Shown here piece by piece: positions 1 through 7,202 of a DNA stretch of 7,476 nt (the stretch's first letter is position 1; the number at the start of each line of letters is the position of its first letter). The notes under the pieces are model-generated. The model was given only the letters and a program-made list of their open reading frames with translations. It ran no database searches and was not told the DNA's origin. Origin of the DNA: JBDUDK01 sp040002995 (GTDB taxonomy: Bacteria > Actinomycetota > Acidimicrobiia > Acidimicrobiales > Ilumatobacteraceae); the NCBI GenBank assembly GCA_040002995.1, contig JBDUDK010000007.1:1-7476 (forward strand), in the 5' to 3' direction. The position numbers and the translations under genes were made by a program.

Positions 1-579
1 GGCCACTACCCGATCAACGCCCACCTGCGCATGCTGCTCGACGACATCATCAACGACAGCCGCTGGGACATGACCTATCTCGGCATGCAGATCATGGTCG
101 AAGGGTTGGCGCTGGCGGCGTTCGGCTTCCAGCAGCAGATGACCACGGAGCCGCTCCTCAAGAAGCTCCTCCGCTATGTCATGAGCGACGAGGCGCGCCA
201 CGTTGCCTTCGGCGTGCTCTCGCTCAAGGAGGTTTACGACCACATGAGCGATGCGGAGATGAAGGAGCGCCAGGAGTTCGCGTTCGAAGCCGCGGTGCGG
301 ATGCGCGATCGGTTCTTGCAGCAGGAGGTGTGGGAGCGTCTCGGCGTCGACACCCGCAAGATCGTTCCACTCATTCTGAACGACCCGACACGGCCGCAGT
401 TCCAGGCGCTGCTGTTCTCGAAGATCGTGCCGAACTGCAAGAAACTCGGCCTCCTTGATCGCAACGACCAGTGGCTGCGCCGGCGTTTCGAGGAGATGGA
501 CGTGATCCAGTTCGAGGACTGGGCCGACACGGGTGAGGAGTACAACGCGTTCGCGCTCGAGGGCACGCCCGCGGCCTGA
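1..579 (+). CDS. Ferritin-like diiron protein, 3' part only
   Basis: The reading frame is open from the first base and ends at TGA 577-579, so the visible 192 residues are the C-terminal part of a longer protein whose start lies outside the window. Two motifs identify a ferritin-like four-helix diiron fold: the helix segment VEGLALAAFG (its Glu codon at 100-102) and DEARHVAFG (an E-x-x-H pair with Glu at 190-192 and His at 199-201). These supply iron ligands in the ribonucleotide-reductase-like, AurF-like and related oxygenase or ferritin families. The rest is charged and helical, and ends in an acidic stretch followed by an Ala/Pro tail. I infer a soluble, cytoplasmic, oxygen- or iron-handling protein. 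The substrate cannot be told from this half, and the remaining metal ligands lie upstream. A strong terminator follows, so the gene ends its own transcription unit. The fold call is fairly sure; the function is open. Confidence 0.8.
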   Translation, partial: GHYPINAHLRMLLDDIINDSRWDMTYLGMQIMVEGLALAAFGFQQQMTTEPLLKKLLRYVMSDEARHVAFGVLSLKEVYDHMSDAEMKERQEFAFEAAVRMRDRFLQQEVWERLGVDTRKIVPLILNDPTRPQFQALLFSKIVPNCKKLGLLDRNDQWLRRRFEEMDVIQFEDWADTGEEYNAFALEGTPAA

Positions 580-605
580 TTCGCTGCGTTCTCTCAAGGT
601 TTGGC

Positions 606-631
606 AAGGGCCGTACCTCGGTGCGGCCCTT
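606..631 (+). terminator. Rho-independent-type terminator after the ferritin-like gene
   Basis: AAGGGCCG (606-613) is perfectly complementary to CGGCCCTT (624-631). The stem can be extended inward by a T-G wobble, an A-T and a C-G pair to leave a CTCG tetraloop (617-620), giving about 11 base pairs. A T-containing tract follows (TTTGTCGTTCT, counting the last stem T bases). The hairpin lies 26 bases after the TGA of the upstream gene and 66 bases before the next start, as expected for a terminator between two independent units. The T tract is interrupted, which is usual in high-GC actinobacteria. Confidence 0.8.
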
Positions 632-685
632 TGTCGTTCTCGGGGGAAAGAGGGCCGGCAGGGCCGGTGCAAAGCCTCGCTCTCC

Positions 686-693
686 AAGGAGGT
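686..693 (+). promoter_or_regulatory. Strong Shine-Dalgarno that fixes the start at 698
   Basis: AAGGAGGT is a near-perfect anti-16S match ending five bases before ATG 698-700. The same frame is open further upstream to an ATG at 533, but that longer version would run through the previous gene's stop and through the terminator hairpin, and would bury the signal peptide. This site therefore decides for the 698 start. Confidence 0.85.
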
Positions 694-697
694 GGGT

Positions 698-1567
698 ATG
701 CGTCGGTGCCTGTTGGCGTTCATGCTGGTGCTCGGGGCCGTCGGCGGGCTGGCGCCCTCCGCTCGGGCCGAAACCGACCCGGTGTCCACCTGGTACCAGC
801 AGATCGCCGACTGGCGGGCGTGCGTCCGTGGGGTCATTTCCGTGGGCGGAACGATCGAGGCGTCAAGGACACAGTGCGGTGCGGAACCCAAGCCGCCGGC
901 CGACCCGCGGCTCGGGCGGTTCCGTCAGGCGATCAAGGACTGGCGCCTGTGTGTTCGCGAGCAACTGGCGAAGAGCGTCCACCGTGACGCGTTGCGGGCG
1001 GCTTGCCCGATGCCCATGCTGGCCGACTTCGGTCTGCCCAAGCCGCCTGAGCCGCCGAAGCCCGCGTGGGTCGAGCCCTACCGCCGGGCCCACAAAGCGT
1101 GGGAAGACTGCCTGCACGCCCAACGCGAAGCGGGCCAGACCATCGACGAGGCCAGGGCGACGTGTGGGCCCGAGCCGACGCCTGATCAGTTCGGCGGACC
1201 CGTCAAGCACAGCGAGCCGCGCCGCACCGACGACGAACCCAAGCCGCCGGTGACGACGACCGTGGCATCGGGCGACCGTGAGCTCGCTATGCGAGCGTTT
1301 CGCGTTTGCGTCGAGCTTCAGGTGAAGGCGGGCGTCACCATCCAGGCCGCCCAGCAGGCGTGCAAGGAGAAGCTGCCGCCGGGCGTCGAACTGCCTCCAA
1401 TCAAGGAGCGCCCGACTGTGCCGCCAACGACTGTGCCGGACATCGGCGCTCGCTTCCGTCGGTGCCTCGACGAGCGCACGCAGCAAGGTCTGACTCCCGA
1501 TCAGGGCTACGCGTCGTGCGTTGCCAGCGCGCCGGCGGGGTTCGTGCCGCCGCCGGCTCCCGGCTGA
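698..1567 (+). CDS. Secreted protein with five CX17C repeats, function unknown
   Basis: The product has 289 residues. A classical Sec signal peptide is visible: basic MRR, a hydrophobic core at residues 5-19, and an APSARA-ETD cleavage site after Ala24. There is no lipobox Cys and no C-terminal anchor or sorting motif, so the protein is probably exported and soluble. The mature chain holds exactly ten cysteines at 42/60, 85/103, 138/156, 204/222 and 256/274, five pairs each separated by exactly 17 residues. Each unit has an aromatic residue three before the first Cys (W, W, W, F, F). Four of five have Gly at +8 and Thr at +10. Linkers are rich in Pro and Lys/Glu (for example PKPPEPPKP at 114-122). 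I infer five small helical hairpins, each clamped by one disulfide, on a flexible Pro-rich string. I do not recognise the family and assign no function. It lies between a terminator and an unrelated operon and appears to be its own transcription unit. Confidence 0.85.
   Translation: MRRCLLAFMLVLGAVGGLAPSARAETDPVSTWYQQIADWRACVRGVISVGGTIEASRTQCGAEPKPPADPRLGRFRQAIKDWRLCVREQLAKSVHRDALRAACPMPMLADFGLPKPPEPPKPAWVEPYRRAHKAWEDCLHAQREAGQTIDEARATCGPEPTPDQFGGPVKHSEPRRTDDEPKPPVTTTVASGDRELAMRAFRVCVELQVKAGVTIQAAQQACKEKLPPGVELPPIKERPTVPPTTVPDIGARFRRCLDERTQQGLTPDQGYASCVASAPAGFVPPPAPG
791..1519 (+). repeat. Five degenerate CX17C protein repeats within the secreted protein
   Basis: The units lie at about 791-877, 917-1006, 1079-1165, 1286-1363 and 1451-1519. 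The shared pattern is [WF]-[RE]-x-C-[VL]-x(6)-G-x-T-x(7)-C. Unit 2 keeps the cysteines and the Trp but lacks the Gly and Thr. Spacing between units varies (24 to 47 residues from one pair to the next) because the Pro-rich linkers differ in length. I see no long identity between units at the DNA level, so the duplications look old and held by selection on the cysteine spacing, not a recent tandem expansion. Confidence 0.85.
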
Positions 1568-1636
1568 TCGGCACGCGTCTTCTACCGCAACCCACCAGGG
1601 GGCCGACGGCGGCCGCTGCTACGGTTCGTCGTCGAT

Positions 1637-2254
1637 ATGGCCTACGCGTCCGAGCCAACTTTTCTGGTGCTGCACGCGTTGAGGGTGAAGGGTTTCGCGA
1701 AGGTCGACACGCTCTCCGAGCTGGCCGCCCGCCCGATCCCAGAGGTCGAGGGTCATCTCCGGCGCCTCGAGTCCGACGGCCACGCGGTGTTCCGGGAGGC
1801 CCGTTCGCTCTGGCAACTCACGCCGGAGGGCAAAGACGCGCACGCCTCGGCGCTAGCCGACGACGTCGCCGCCGCGCCGATCGACCACCTCAAGAAGTCC
1901 TATCCCTCGTTTCTTGAACTGAACGACGCGTTCAAGCTTCTCTGCGGCGACTGGCAGCTGCGCGACGGTCAGCCGAACGACCACAGCGACAGCGCATACG
2001 ACCGAGCGGTTATCGGTCGCCTGCGCGACCTCGACCACGAGGCTCGCCCAGTGTGCGCGACGTTTGGTGAGGTGATGCTCCGACTCTCGCCCTATGGAGG
2101 CAGACTCCAGAGCGCCGCCGAACGCGTTGCGAACGGCGAGCGCAACCTCTTCACAGGCGTCATGTGCGGCAGCTACCACGACGTCTGGATGGAACTCCAC
2201 GAAGATCTCATTCTCACGCTCCGCATCGATCGCACCTCTGAAGGGAGCTTCTGA
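1637..2254 (+). CDS. Winged-helix (MarR-like) protein of unknown target
   Basis: The product has 205 residues. The N-terminal part (about 8-70) reads as a winged helix-turn-helix: FLVLHALRVKGFA, a helix pair ending in VEGHLRRLESDGHAV, then a wing with WQLTPEGKDAHA. The C-terminal part (about 85-200) is a separate, acidic, mostly helical domain with SYHDVWMELHEDLILTL near its end. Its ligand is not evident, and I see no membrane segment. I recognise this as a recurrent actinobacterial architecture usually labelled MarR-type regulator, but know of no proven function. No clear Shine-Dalgarno precedes ATG 1637; a TANNNT hexamer (TACGGT, 1620-1625) would suit a transcript with a very short leader, though no -35 is visible. 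The TGA stop shares one base with the dapA start, so the two are probably co-translated. It may regulate its own operon or act as an effector-binding protein; this is inference. Confidence 0.8.
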   Translation: MAYASEPTFLVLHALRVKGFAKVDTLSELAARPIPEVEGHLRRLESDGHAVFREARSLWQLTPEGKDAHASALADDVAAAPIDHLKKSYPSFLELNDAFKLLCGDWQLRDGQPNDHSDSAYDRAVIGRLRDLDHEARPVCATFGEVMLRLSPYGGRLQSAAERVANGERNLFTGVMCGSYHDVWMELHEDLILTLRIDRTSEGSF

Positions 2255-3147
2255 TGACCGGTCGCTTTGGGCGGGTGCTCACCGCCATGGTCACGCCGTT
2301 CGACGACGACGCGGCTCTCGATCTCGACGGTGCTTGCACCCTCGCCCGCCACCTCGCCGAGCACGGCAACGACGGGCTAGTGGTCGCGGGTACGACGGGC
2401 GAGGCACCCGTGCTGACCGACGACGAGAAACTCGCGCTGTGGGCCGCGGTGGCCGAGGCGGTCACCATCCCGGTGATCGCGGGCACCGGCACGAACGACA
2501 CCGCACACTCAGTACATCTCACACGTGAGGCGAGCCGTCTTGGTGTCGCCGGGGTGCTGGTCGTGACGCCGTACTACAACCGGCCTTCACAGCGTGGGCT
2601 CGAGGGCCACTTCCGCGCCGTGGCCGAGGCCACCGACCTGCCGGTGATGGTGTACGACATCCCGATCCGCACGGGCCGCAAGGTGTCATCGGCGTTGCTC
2701 GCCACGCTCGCGCGTGAGGTTCCCAATGTGGTCGCCGTCAAGGACGCCGCGGGCAATCCCGCCGAGACCGCCGTCGTGCTCGCGCACGCACCGGCGGGTT
2801 TCGAGTGCTACAGCGGCGACGACGCGCTCACCCTCCCGCTACTCGCGATCGGCGCGGTTGGGGTGGTGGGCGTGGCCACACACTGGTCGGGGCTCGACCA
2901 TCAGGAGATGATCACCGCGTTCGAGAAAGGCGACGTCGGCGCGGCCCGCGCCGTCAATGCCCGGTTGCTCCCGAGCTTCGCGTTCGAAACCGGCGACGAC
3001 GCGCCGAACCCGGTGCCCACGAAGGCGATGCTTCGTGTGCTCGGGCTCCCTGGGGGCCAGTGCCGCCTCCCGATGGGCGACGCACCGGACTGGGTCGAAC
3101 CAAAAGCCCGTCAAGTGCTAGCCGATCTGCAGGCGGCTCGTGGCTGA
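2254..3147 (+). CDS. dapA: 4-hydroxy-tetrahydrodipicolinate synthase
   Basis: DapA condenses pyruvate with aspartate semialdehyde, the committed step towards meso-diaminopimelate and lysine, in the cytoplasm. The 297 residues match the family length of about 290-300. Visible hallmarks are GTTGE at 46-50 (Thr47/Thr48, equivalent to Thr44/Thr45 of E. coli), PYYNRPSQ at 106-113 (the Tyr reaching the neighbouring active site), YDIPIRTG at 134-141 (catalytic Tyr134 and substrate-binding Arg139), VAVKDAAGN with Schiff-base Lys163 (codon 2740-2742), and the Gly/Val strand GAVGVVGV. No key residue is missing. The start ATG overlaps the previous stop as TGATG, and a Shine-Dalgarno AAGGGAG (2241-2247) sits six bases upstream inside the winged-helix gene, so coupled translation is likely. 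The next gene, RNase J, overlaps its end by eight bases. The dapA-rnj pairing is also known from mycobacteria. The protein is a member of the aldolase family, but the motif set favours DapA over N-acetylneuraminate lyase-type relatives. Confidence 0.95.
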   Translation: MTGRFGRVLTAMVTPFDDDAALDLDGACTLARHLAEHGNDGLVVAGTTGEAPVLTDDEKLALWAAVAEAVTIPVIAGTGTNDTAHSVHLTREASRLGVAGVLVVTPYYNRPSQRGLEGHFRAVAEATDLPVMVYDIPIRTGRKVSSALLATLAREVPNVVAVKDAAGNPAETAVVLAHAPAGFECYSGDDALTLPLLAIGAVGVVGVATHWSGLDHQEMITAFEKGDVGAARAVNARLLPSFAFETGDDAPNPVPTKAMLRVLGLPGGQCRLPMGDAPDWVEPKARQVLADLQAARG

Positions 3148-4804
3148 CGCGGTACGCATTGTTTTTCTCGGCGGTCTCGGTGAGATCGGCCGTAACTGCA
3201 TGGCCGTGGAAGTCGCGGGCAAGATCATCTTGCTCGATTGCGGCCTCATGTTCCCCGACGCCGACATGCACGGCATCGACCTTGTGCTTCCCGACTTCAC
3301 GTACCTGCGCGACCACGCCGATCAGGTGGTGGGCTGCGTGGCCACGCACGGGCACGAGGATCATGTCGGCGGGCTGACCTACATCCTGCGCGACCTCACG
3401 TTTCCGATCTACGGCTCGCGGCTCACGCTGGGGCTGGCCCGCAACCGCATCGAAGAGGCTGGCCTACTCGGCCGCACCGAGCTGATCCCCGTCGCCGACG
3501 GCGAGCGCCGCAAGATCGGGCCGTTCGACGTCGAGTTCATCCCTGTCACCCACTCGGTACCTCACGCGTTCGCCATCGCCTTCCACACCCCGCAAGGCGT
3601 GATCTTGCACTCGGGTGACTTCAAACTCGATCTCACGCCCGTCGACGGACGCCTCACCGATCTGTCGCGCATGGGCGCGCTGGCGTCGAGTCCCGGCGGC
3701 ATCCGTCTGCTGCTGTCCGATTCCACCAACGCCGAGGAAGCCGGGCATGCGCCGAGCGAGCGGGCCGTTGGTGCCGTTTTGAGGGCGGTGTTCGCCCGTC
3801 TCGACGGCCGTCGCATCATCACCGCCAGCTTTGCCAGCCACATCCATCGCATCCAACAGATCATCGACGCCGCCGTCGCGAGCGGGCGAGTGGTGGCCAC
3901 CCTCGGCATGTCGGTGGCGCGCAACGTGCGGATGGCGCGTGACCTCGGCCTGCTGCATGTGCCCGACGCCTCGCTCGTCGATATCGAGGCCGTCGATTCT
4001 CTGCCCCCCGGCAGAGTCTGCGTGATTTCCACCGGCTCGCAGGGCGAGCCGATGTCGGCGCTCGCGCTCATGGCCGGCGGCGACAACAAGTGGCTCAAGA
4101 TCACGAGCGACGACACGGTGATCTTGTCGTCGCACGCCATCCCCGGCAACGAGTTCAACGTCAGTCGCGTGATCGATGGCCTGTTGCGCCTCGGCGCCGA
4201 AGTCGTGCACACGGGTGTGGCCGATGTCCACGCCACCGGGCACGCACAAGCCGACGAGTTGAAGACCTTGCTCGCGATCGCGCGACCGGAGTTCTTCATC
4301 CCTGTGCACGGTGAGTACCGACACCTCGTCGCGCACGCGAAGTTGGCCAACCTGATGGGAGTCGGCGACGAGCGCATCCTGCTCGCGGAGGACGGCGATG
4401 TCGTCGTACTCCACGATGACGGCATCGACTTCGGTGAGCGCGTCCCGTCCGGCTACCTGTATGTCGATGGCATCGTGGGCGACGTTGGTCAGGGTGTGCT
4501 GCGTGATCGCCGCGTGCTCGCAGAAGAGGGTGTCGTGGTCGTGATCGTCGCGGTCGACGTAACGACCGGCAAAGTCATCACCGGCCCCGAGATCATCACG
4601 CGGGGATGGGTGTACGCGCCTGAGGCCGAGAGCCTTCTCGGCGAGGCGCGCGAGACCGTGAAGGCCGCCGTCGAGCACGCGGTGGGAAACGGCGTGCGCG
4701 ATCCCGAGGCGCTCGAGCGGGAGGTGCGCCGCGCCGCAGGGAAGTTCGTCAGCGACCGCACCCGGCGCCGGCCAATGATCGTCCCGGTCGTAATGTCGGC
4801 CTGA
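3140..4804 (+). CDS. rnj: Ribonuclease J
   Basis: RNase J is a metallo-beta-lactamase/beta-CASP ribonuclease with 5'-3' exonuclease and endonuclease activity, used in rRNA maturation and mRNA decay. The 554-residue product opens with the family signature IVFLGGLGEIGRN. Metal ligands follow: the HGHEDH motif (His70, His72, Asp74, His75), His138 in VTHSVPH, Asp160 in HSGDFKLD and His390 in PVHGEYRH, close to the B. subtilis RNase J1 numbering. The beta-CASP insert includes SDSTNAE (193-199), FASHIHRIQQ and STGSQGEPMSAL. HATGHAQADE carries His364/His368 for binding the RNA phosphate. The C-terminal domain (about 450-554) is present with IITRGWVY, so the gene is full length with no long terminal extension. 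The chosen start is GTG 3140-3142, eight bases inside dapA, with a weak AGGCGG upstream. The first residues then align with the family. Coupling with dapA is likely. Confidence 0.95.
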   Translation: MADAVRIVFLGGLGEIGRNCMAVEVAGKIILLDCGLMFPDADMHGIDLVLPDFTYLRDHADQVVGCVATHGHEDHVGGLTYILRDLTFPIYGSRLTLGLARNRIEEAGLLGRTELIPVADGERRKIGPFDVEFIPVTHSVPHAFAIAFHTPQGVILHSGDFKLDLTPVDGRLTDLSRMGALASSPGGIRLLLSDSTNAEEAGHAPSERAVGAVLRAVFARLDGRRIITASFASHIHRIQQIIDAAVASGRVVATLGMSVARNVRMARDLGLLHVPDASLVDIEAVDSLPPGRVCVISTGSQGEPMSALALMAGGDNKWLKITSDDTVILSSHAIPGNEFNVSRVIDGLLRLGAEVVHTGVADVHATGHAQADELKTLLAIARPEFFIPVHGEYRHLVAHAKLANLMGVGDERILLAEDGDVVVLHDDGIDFGERVPSGYLYVDGIVGDVGQGVLRDRRVLAEEGVVVVIVAVDVTTGKVITGPEIITRGWVYAPEAESLLGEARETVKAAVEHAVGNGVRDPEALEREVRRAAGKFVSDRTRRRPMIVPVVMSA

Positions 4805-4848
4805 CCTGGTGGGTGCCCGATGCGGGTGAGGTCACGCCGGTAAGGTCA
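4802..4848. promoter_or_regulatory. Three AGGTCA half-sites and a -10-like hexamer before ftsK
   Basis: The rnj-ftsK gap holds AGGTCA at 4829-4834 and again at 4843-4848, and its reverse complement TGACCT at 4802-4807, which includes the rnj stop codon. The two direct copies are 14 bases apart. The inverted pair could close a hairpin around an inner CCCG-ATG-CGGG stem (4816-4826), but no T tract follows, so it is not a convincing terminator. The second half-site overlaps TAAGGT (4841-4846), a TANNNT -10-like hexamer seven bases before ATG 4854, a spacing that would suit a leaderless transcript. No good -35 is visible. An operator or promoter here is inference. Confidence 0.3.
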
Positions 4849-4853
4849 TCGCC

Positions 4854-7202
4854 ATGGCGACGCGAACGGCCTCGACGCGCTCGTCGACCAAAAAGAAGAC
4901 GACCAAGAAGAAGCCAGCGGCGCGCCGCCGGCGCGCGAATCGCCTCGCGCCTGTACGTAGCGCGCTCGCCGGCCACGAGGCCGACTTCGCGGGATTACTT
5001 CTGCTCGCGCTCGCGCTCGTCGGCGCGCTCGCCATCTGGCTCAACCTCGCCGGCGCCATCGCCGAAGGCGTTCGCATCGGCGTGGGCACCGCGGTCGGGG
5101 TGGCCGAGGCGGTCGTTCCGTTGCTGCTCGGGGCGGCCGGCCTGTTGCTCATCCGCGATCGTCCCCTTGGTGATCGCACCCGCTTGGCGATCGGGGGCGG
5201 ACTGGTCACGGTGGCCGTTACCGGGTTGGCCCATGTCGCGCGCGGCCCCGAGTTGTTCCCCGGCGGCCGAGACGAGCTGCGGAGGGCAGGCGGCATCGTG
5301 GGCGCGCTCGTCGGGCACCCGCTCGAGAACGCGCTGTCTTCTTGGGGCGCGGCCCTGCTTCTCGTCGGCGTCGGGCTCGCGGGTCTGCTGATCATCACGC
5401 GTACGACCATTGCCGCCGCAACGCGTCGGGCCACCGCCGTCGTCAAGCCCAGTGTCAGCGCGGCACGCCGCGCACTAGGCAACATGACCACCCTCGCCGG
5501 CGAACGGTTGGGCATGCGCGAAGACCTCGATCAGGTCCATTCCGACGGCGAGATCGCGCCGACTCTCTACGACGTCGAGACCGAAGACGATGCACTCGTC
5601 GACCTCACAGCGGTCGACGTTAGGGAGCCGCGTCGACGCCGGCCGAAGCTCGTCGACCCGGCCGACGAGATCGGCCCCACCGAACAGCTCGCCATCGACC
5701 TCGGCCCGGGGGCCGACAAGGGCCCGTGGAAGCTCCCGCCGCGAAACCTTCTGCACCAGTCAGAAAGCCACGAGATCGACCGCACGATCATCGAGGCCAC
5801 GGGTCGCCAACTCGAGGGCGCGCTGGCCGCTCACGGCGTCGAGACCCGACTGGTCGGCATGACCATCGGACCCACGGTCACGCGCTACGAGCTTGAGCTG
5901 GGCCCTGGGGTTCGCGTCGCGCGTGTCACCGCGCTACAGCGCGACATCGCCTACGCGATGGCTGCCGAGCACGTGCGCATCCTGGCCCCTATCCCCGGCA
6001 AGTCGGCGATCGGGGTCGAGGTGCCGAACCGGCAGCGTCAGCTCGTAGCGCTGGGCGACATCCTCGCGAGTGCGGAGGCGCGTCAGGCCACCCATCCCCT
6101 CGAGGTCGCGGTGGGGCGTGACATCGCCGGCCGTGCCGTCTTCATGAACCTCGCCACCACCCCGCATCTGCTAATTGCCGGAGCCACCGGCAAAGGGAAA
6201 TCGAGCCTCCTCAACGCGATGGTCACGTCGCTGCTCATGCGCAACACGCCCGACCAAGTGCGGCTGATCCTGGTCGATCCCAAACGGGTCGAGATGGGCC
6301 AGTACAACCGCCTTCCTCATCTGCTCACGCAGGTGGTCACCGTGCCGAAGAAGGCGGCCAACGCGTTGCAGTGGGCCGTTCACGAGATGGAACGGCGCTA
6401 CGACCTGCTTCACGGAGTCGGCGTGCGCGACATCACCGGCTACAACGCGGCCTTCGACCGGGGTGAGCTGGTAGCCGAGCCCGGCAGTGAGATGGTCTAC
6501 GAGCGCCTGCCGTTCATCGTGATCGTCGTCGACGAGTTGAACGACCTCATGATGGTGGCGGCGCGCGACGTCGAGGAGTCGATCTGTCGCATCGCGCAAA
6601 TGGCGCGCGCGGTCGGCATCCACCTGGTGATCGCCACCCAACGACCGTCGGTCAACGTCATTACCGGGGTCATCAAGGCCAACATTCCCGCCCGGGTGGC
6701 GCTCGCGGTGGCGAGTCAGACCGATAGCCGGGTCGTCCTCGATCAGGTCGGCGCCGAACGCCTCGTCGGCCTCGGCGACATGCTGCTGCTCGGTCCCACC
6801 TCGAGCATCGCCCAGCGGATCCAGGGCGCGTTCGTGAGTGAGGACGAGACGCGCAAAGTCGTCGCGCACTGGCGGCGCCAGGCGCCGGAGCCGAGCTATG
6901 AGTCGGGAGTCGAGGGCGACGACGCCGACGATGCGTTCGGGGAGTTCATGGCGGTCTCCGGCGACGACGCCGACGACGAAGCACTGATGCGCGCGGCCAT
7001 CGACCTCGTCGTCCGCAGCCAGTTGGGGTCGACCTCGATGCTCCAGCGCAAGCTCAAGATCGGCTTCGCCCGGGCCGGGCGGATCATGGACCTCCTCGAG
7101 CAGCGCGGCCTGGTCGGCCCGAGCGAGGGATCCAAGGCACGAGTCGTGCTCATGACAGCCGAGGAGCTCGATGGCCTGCTCGACGCTGACCGTCACCGCT
7201 AG
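4854..7202 (+). CDS. ftsK: FtsK/SpoIIIE DNA translocase
   Basis: FtsK is an ATP-driven hexameric pump that moves chromosomal DNA through the closing septum. The product has 782 residues, close to SpoIIIE and shorter than many actinobacterial FtsK proteins. The order is: a very basic N-terminus (residues 4-30, rich in Lys/Arg); about four membrane segments (roughly 45-63, 80-100, 111-130, 160-181); an acidic linker of about 100 residues; the alpha domain with YELELGPG near 345; and the RecA-like beta motor with Walker A GATGKGKS (443-450), Walker B IVIVVDELND (Asp560/Glu561) and ATQRPSVNVITG (594-605). A Gly/Asp-rich acidic linker leads to the C-terminal gamma winged helix (about 708-775), with STSMLQRKLKIGFARAGRIM and GPSEGSKARVV, the DNA-polarity (KOPS) reading domain. 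The family more often has VDELADLMM; here Ala is replaced by Asn563. The start ATG 4854 has only a weak GGTAAGG before it. It lies 49 bases after rnj and may be transcribed from there or from its own promoter. Confidence 0.95.
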   Translation: MATRTASTRSSTKKKTTKKKPAARRRRANRLAPVRSALAGHEADFAGLLLLALALVGALAIWLNLAGAIAEGVRIGVGTAVGVAEAVVPLLLGAAGLLLIRDRPLGDRTRLAIGGGLVTVAVTGLAHVARGPELFPGGRDELRRAGGIVGALVGHPLENALSSWGAALLLVGVGLAGLLIITRTTIAAATRRATAVVKPSVSAARRALGNMTTLAGERLGMREDLDQVHSDGEIAPTLYDVETEDDALVDLTAVDVREPRRRRPKLVDPADEIGPTEQLAIDLGPGADKGPWKLPPRNLLHQSESHEIDRTIIEATGRQLEGALAAHGVETRLVGMTIGPTVTRYELELGPGVRVARVTALQRDIAYAMAAEHVRILAPIPGKSAIGVEVPNRQRQLVALGDILASAEARQATHPLEVAVGRDIAGRAVFMNLATTPHLLIAGATGKGKSSLLNAMVTSLLMRNTPDQVRLILVDPKRVEMGQYNRLPHLLTQVVTVPKKAANALQWAVHEMERRYDLLHGVGVRDITGYNAAFDRGELVAEPGSEMVYERLPFIVIVVDELNDLMMVAARDVEESICRIAQMARAVGIHLVIATQRPSVNVITGVIKANIPARVALAVASQTDSRVVLDQVGAERLVGLGDMLLLGPTSSIAQRIQGAFVSEDETRKVVAHWRRQAPEPSYESGVEGDDADDAFGEFMAVSGDDADDEALMRAAIDLVVRSQLGSTSMLQRKLKIGFARAGRIMDLLEQRGLVGPSEGSKARVVLMTAEELDGLLDADRHR
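6915..6976 (+). repeat. 17-bp direct repeat encoding an acidic linker in FtsK
   Basis: GGCGACGACGCCGACGA occurs at 6915-6931 and again at 6960-6976, 45 bases (15 codons) apart and in the same frame. Each copy encodes the core GDDADD. They lie between the motor domain and the gamma winged helix, so they form a negatively charged flexible tether. The repeat is simple in composition and may have arisen by slippage or small duplication. Confidence 0.7.

Noticed and set aside
533..697. Upstream in-frame extension of the CX17C protein to an ATG at 533.
   Set aside because: It would overlap the ferritin-like gene, cross the terminator hairpin and hide a clear signal peptide; AAGGAGGT at 686-693 marks the start at 698.
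1601..1614. GGCCG-ACGG-CGGCC hairpin between the CX17C gene and the winged-helix gene, as a terminator.
   Set aside because: The stem is real, but the bases after it are GCTGCTACGG with no T tract; in a GC-rich gap such a short palindrome can be chance.
3464..4678. Long open antisense frame (404 codons) opposite the RNase J gene.
   Set aside because: Its composition (His/Asp/Arg/Gly-rich, no motif) is the usual by-product of GC-rich codon use on the sense strand, and RNase J is unmistakable.
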